DNA of 64,000 nt, taken from positions 1 through 64,000 of the forward strand of contig NZ_BANR01000022.1 of the NCBI RefSeq assembly GCF_000332975.1, given 5' to 3'. Positions 60,776-64,000 of the stretch are shown piece after piece. The translations under genes were made by a program, and so were the position numbers. This stretch comes from Gordonia aichiensis NBRC 108223 (lineage in GTDB: Bacteria; Actinomycetota; Actinomycetes; Mycobacteriales; Mycobacteriaceae). How positions within the stretch are numbered: the stretch's first letter is position 1; every line of letters begins with the position of its first letter. The notes beneath the pieces were generated by a model that was not told the origin of the DNA, ran no database searches, and saw nothing but the letters and a program-made list of their open reading frames with translations.

Positions 60776-63700
60776 GTGCAGGCATCTCGGCGCGGGGACA
60801 GACCAGACGGCACGCTGCGTCGCGGGCCCGGCCCCGCCCACCCGGTCAACTCCAAGCCACTCGCTGGTCTGACGTCGCTGCAACCGTGGGTGTACGCCTT
60901 CACGGCGGAGGCCGATCGTGAATTGGTCTTCGACGTCGGCGACTGCGACCTCGTCGGGCTCGTCATCGACGGCGAGCAGGAACTCGTCTATGCGCTGCAT
61001 CCCGTGTTCGACGCCGACGAGCCAGACGTGCGGGACTCCTATGCGGGGACCGCCGTCGCACTCGACCTCGAATTCGACGACGGGAGCACGCTGTCCGATC
61101 AGCGTCTGCGCGACCAACACGGCGTCATCGTGGATCCAGCGGCGCAGTACGATTCGCGCACCGTCTCCGTCGACCAGTGGACTCTGAAACGAATCCGGTT
61201 GTCTGCCTTCGCCGATCGTCGCATCACGCGGGTGCTGCTACGGATCACGGCGCCCGTACGAGCCGACGGGACTCGTACACGACGACGCATGCACGGATTC
61301 CTCGACGACGTGGGGTTACGCCGCGCCGAACCCGAGTCACTCGAGCGCATTCATCGTGTACGCACGACCCGCGGAACGCACTCGAGTGACCGCTTCTCCC
61401 GCGGAAACTGCGCGCCGTTGGTGGCCTCACCGCACGGATCGGTGTTCGGCTTGCCGATGACCGACGGAGGGAACCGGGGATGGCCGTACTCGTACCACGA
61501 GGCCAACGACACCGAGAACCGTTCGCGGCTACAGTCTTTCGCGACATCCCACATTCCCAGTCCCTGGATGGGCGACCGCGGCGTGCTGCAGTTCTTCCCT
61601 GCGGTGCGTCGCCGTCCACCGCTCGACCGCGACGCCCGTGCGCTTCGGTTCTCACACGAGGACGAGGCCGACCGACCCGATCGCTACGCCGTTCCCCTCG
61701 GCGGAGGCGCCGATCACGGTGGTATCGACGCCGAGCTGACTGCGGGCTTGTGGTCCGTGTGGCTTCGGATGCGATTTCCCACCGATTCCGGGTCCCTCAT
61801 CTTCGACCAGTTCGACAATGCCGGCGCGCTGGTCCTGGACAAGGCGACCGACGGGCTTGTCACCGGATTCGTAGACGGACCTGGCGGATTGGTCACCGTC
61901 CCCCGCATGTACTTCTCAGCACGAATCGACGTACCGGTGACCTCGCTCGCCCATGCCGATTCGACGCACGAACGTAGCGCGGTCCTCGGTTCGATAGACC
62001 TTGACGTGTCCAACAACCGGCGCGCCGTTCTCGCCGTGGGAACGTCGTTTATCAGTATCGAGCAGGCGCACCGCAACCTCGACTACGACATGTGGCTCGC
62101 GCGAGGCGGTTTCGACGAGATCTGGGCGACCAGCCGAACCGCGTGGAACGATATCCTCGGCCGGCTCGACGTCGAAGGTGCCACCGCCGACCAACTGACC
62201 ACCCTGTATTCGTGTCTGCACCGCGTGCACCTGTACCCGAACATCGCACACGAGAACGTCGGCACCCCACACAGTCCGCGCATGGCGTACGCCGATCCCT
62301 TCTGCTCAGCACCAGTCGACGGTCCCACTCACACCGCACGACCCGTCGTCGAGGGCACGCTGACGACGACTGACGGATTCTGGGACTCGTACCGGGCGAG
62401 TTGGCCGCTGCGCACACTCGTGTGGCCGACGTCGACCGCGGAACTCGTCGACGGCTTCGTCGAGCACTACCGACGCAGCGGCTGGACGAGTCGCTGGTCG
62501 GCTCCAGGCCCTGCCGACATCATGACCGGCACCAGTAGTGACGCCGTTTTCGCCGACGCTGCGCTGGCAGGTCTGGACTTCGACCTCGAATCCGCATACG
62601 ACGCATGCCTTCGGAACGCAACCACACCCTCGGACGACCCGCGCGTGGGACGAAAGGGCTTGCAGCGTTCACTGTTTCGAGGGTTCACCGACACCGAGAC
62701 CTTCGAGGGCATGAGCTGGACCGTCGACGCCGCCATCAACGACGCGGCCATCGCGGTGTTCTCGCGCGTGCTCGCCGACCGGTTTCCGACGCACCGTCGG
62801 ATCGACGAATTCCGAGCCAACGCGACGTGGTTCACCGCTCGAGCCACGAACTACGCCAGCGTGTTCGATGCGCAGACCGGCTTCTTCCGTGGCCGCGATC
62901 GATCCGGCGGGTTCCGACCCATCGACACCTTCGATCCCCGCAACTGGGGACTCGACTACACCGAAACCAACGCGTGGGGAACATGTGTCACCGCACCACA
63001 AGACGGTGAGGGCATAGCTGCGCTGCACGGCGGGCGCGACGCCCTGTGCCGACGGCTCGACGAGTTCCGCGCGCTGCAGGAGACCGGACGCGACGACGTC
63101 CGCGGCTCGTACCCCGTTGTCATCCACGAGATGCGGGAGGCCCGCGACACGCGTATGGGCATGCTCGCACTGTCCAACCAACCGGCCCACCACATTCCGT
63201 TCATGTACGCATTCGCGTCAACACCCGGCAACCTCGCCCATGCCAGAACCCAGGAGATGGTGCGCGAGGCGACGCAGCGACTGTTCCTCGGCTCCGAGAT
63301 CGGACAGGGCTACCCGGGCGACGAGGACAACGGCGAGATGTCGGCGTGGTACCTGTTCGCTGCCACCGGCCTGTACCCGCTGACCATCGGTTCCGGAGAG
63401 TTCGTGATCACCGCACCGACGTTCCCGTCGATAAGCTGGACGCTCGACGACGGCGCCGTCGTCCGCGTCGAAGCGCCCGCGGCGTCGGCGACCAATCGCT
63501 ACATCGAGTCGGTGACCATCGACGGCGAGCCGTGGCAGCAGATCACGGTCCCCCGCGAGCGATTACGTCACGGTGCGCTGATTCGCGTCGCACTCGGACC
63601 AGAACCGACCCCCTGGGCCGCCGGCTCGGTACCACCATCACTGACCCCGCCCGGCGCGATGCCCCGACCGCCGCGAGATCTGACCTTTCCCGAGGACGCA

Positions 63701-64000
63701 GCCCGCTGTTCCCGCGGACCGAGCGACGCGGGCAACGCCTTCGACGACGACTCGTCGACGCCCCCGTTGACGTTGACGGCCGGGCAGGCGGTCGGCTGGG
63801 CGTTCGACGTCCCGACACTCGTCGACAACTACACGGTCACCCCACGGTCTGCGGGGACGGCGGCATGGACGGTCGAGACGCTCGATGCGAGCGACACGTG
63901 GATCGTCGTCGACGGACGAACGGCCACGTTCCGTTGGGACAGACAGACCCGGATCTTCACGCTGCCGGTGCCGACCACGACCTCTGAGATCCGACTACGA
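60776..64000 (+). CDS. Glycoside hydrolase family 92 alpha-mannosidase (3' end outside window)
   Basis: An open frame of 1,075 codons starts at a GTG preceded by AAGGTGG and continues past the window edge. The N-terminal beta-domain spans about residues 30-230. The GH92 core follows: FSRGNCAPLVASPHGSVFGLPMTDGGN, RVHLYPNIAHENVG, TTTDGFWDSYRASWPLRTLVWP, GFTDTETFEGMSWTV, and the diagnostic GYPGDEDNGEMSAWYLFAATGLYPLTIGSGEF near residue 845. A C-terminal discoidin-like domain begins around 985 (RGPSDAGNAFDDDSSTPPLTLTAGQAVGWAFDV). GH92 enzymes are calcium-dependent exo-alpha-mannosidases. Candidate substrates are host or self mannans such as lipomannan. No signal peptide is seen at this start. Confidence 0.9.
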   Translation, partial: MQASRRGDRPDGTLRRGPGPAHPVNSKPLAGLTSLQPWVYAFTAEADRELVFDVGDCDLVGLVIDGEQELVYALHPVFDADEPDVRDSYAGTAVALDLEFDDGSTLSDQRLRDQHGVIVDPAAQYDSRTVSVDQWTLKRIRLSAFADRRITRVLLRITAPVRADGTRTRRRMHGFLDDVGLRRAEPESLERIHRVRTTRGTHSSDRFSRGNCAPLVASPHGSVFGLPMTDGGNRGWPYSYHEANDTENRSRLQSFATSHIPSPWMGDRGVLQFFPAVRRRPPLDRDARALRFSHEDEADRPDRYAVPLGGGADHGGIDAELTAGLWSVWLRMRFPTDSGSLIFDQFDNAGALVLDKATDGLVTGFVDGPGGLVTVPRMYFSARIDVPVTSLAHADSTHERSAVLGSIDLDVSNNRRAVLAVGTSFISIEQAHRNLDYDMWLARGGFDEIWATSRTAWNDILGRLDVEGATADQLTTLYSCLHRVHLYPNIAHENVGTPHSPRMAYADPFCSAPVDGPTHTARPVVEGTLTTTDGFWDSYRASWPLRTLVWPTSTAELVDGFVEHYRRSGWTSRWSAPGPADIMTGTSSDAVFADAALAGLDFDLESAYDACLRNATTPSDDPRVGRKGLQRSLFRGFTDTETFEGMSWTVDAAINDAAIAVFSRVLADRFPTHRRIDEFRANATWFTARATNYASVFDAQTGFFRGRDRSGGFRPIDTFDPRNWGLDYTETNAWGTCVTAPQDGEGIAALHGGRDALCRRLDEFRALQETGRDDVRGSYPVVIHEMREARDTRMGMLALSNQPAHHIPFMYAFASTPGNLAHARTQEMVREATQRLFLGSEIGQGYPGDEDNGEMSAWYLFAATGLYPLTIGSGEFVITAPTFPSISWTLDDGAVVRVEAPAASATNRYIESVTIDGEPWQQITVPRERLRHGALIRVALGPEPTPWAAGSVPPSLTPPGAMPRPPRDLTFPEDAARCSRGPSDAGNAFDDDSSTPPLTLTAGQAVGWAFDVPTLVDNYTVTPRSAGTAAWTVETLDASDTWIVVDGRTATFRWDRQTRIFTLPVPTTTSEIRLR

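Overview
The window is GC-rich chromosomal DNA from a mycolic-acid-producing actinobacterium (order Mycobacteriales). Gordonia or Williamsia is my guess, but the genus is not proven by the sequence. The evidence is a 3,070-residue multidomain type I fatty acid synthase followed by acpS, a mycolate-reductase-like SDR (cmrA/Rv2509 type), LdtB-type L,D-transpeptidases, an F420-type (Ddn-like) oxidoreductase and an IdeR-type iron box. From memory, gene order follows Mycobacterium tuberculosis Rv2509-Rv2524c (cmrA, DUF853 ATPase, orn, tRNA-His, ldtB, DUF3618 protein, bcp, acpS, fas). At the left edge, ssb next to the start of ettA matches Rv2478c/Rv2477c.

Region 1 (1-2230): the left edge holds the N-terminal part of a tyrosine integrase and, about 120 bp beyond it, the first ten codons of ettA fused to unrelated sequence. 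I read this as one end of a second mobile element, mostly outside the window, that integrated into the 5' end of ettA. A formylglycine-generating enzyme gene and ssb follow, convergent across a terminator.

Region 2 (2231-12172): a complete 9.86-kb integrative element sits in the 3' end of a tRNA-Arg(UCU) gene. It is bounded by 27-bp direct repeats and carries one matching arm-type integrase site inside each end. All its genes are on the minus strand: integrase, excisionase-like HTH protein, a coupled 32-residue membrane peptide, a RepA/RecA-like ATPase, three small proteins, HNH endonuclease, large terminase, portal, scaffold, major capsid protein and two head-completion proteins. There are no tail, lysis, protease or recognisable repressor genes. 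This is the architecture of a capsid-forming, tail-stealing phage satellite and is the main find in the window. An array of eight GGCGAATA octamers beside the ATPase gene is a candidate replication origin.

Region 3 (12173-24515): host genes for a possibly frameshifted membrane protein, a GNAT acetyltransferase, an NCS2 uracil/xanthine permease, an Arg/Trp-rich micro-protein, an ABC exporter with its PadR regulator, fadH, a Ddn-like oxidoreductase, cmrA, peptide deformylase, a HerA-like ATPase, orn, tRNA-His and a small basic protein.

Region 4 (24516-41622): an acyl-CoA dehydrogenase, two LdtB paralogues separated by tRNA-Lys, a DUF3618 membrane protein, bcp peroxiredoxin, a TetR regulator, the acpS-fas operon, and a HIT hydrolase overlapping a sirtuin. 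Fas makes acyl precursors, AcpS loads its carrier domain, CmrA completes mycolates, and the Ldt enzymes cross-link the peptidoglycan beneath.

Region 5 (41623-64000): a helicase-nuclease fusion whose 3' end is tandemly duplicated, a cysteine-less rhodanese, deaD, a lipoprotein locus with a frameshifted neighbour, fadD15, an OpgC-type acyltransferase, a PAP2 phosphatase, a HemK-like methyltransferase, an iron-box-controlled secreted protein, a succinate-semialdehyde-type dehydrogenase, an SGNH hydrolase and a GH92 mannosidase that runs off the right edge. Several units end in perfect GC-rich hairpins.
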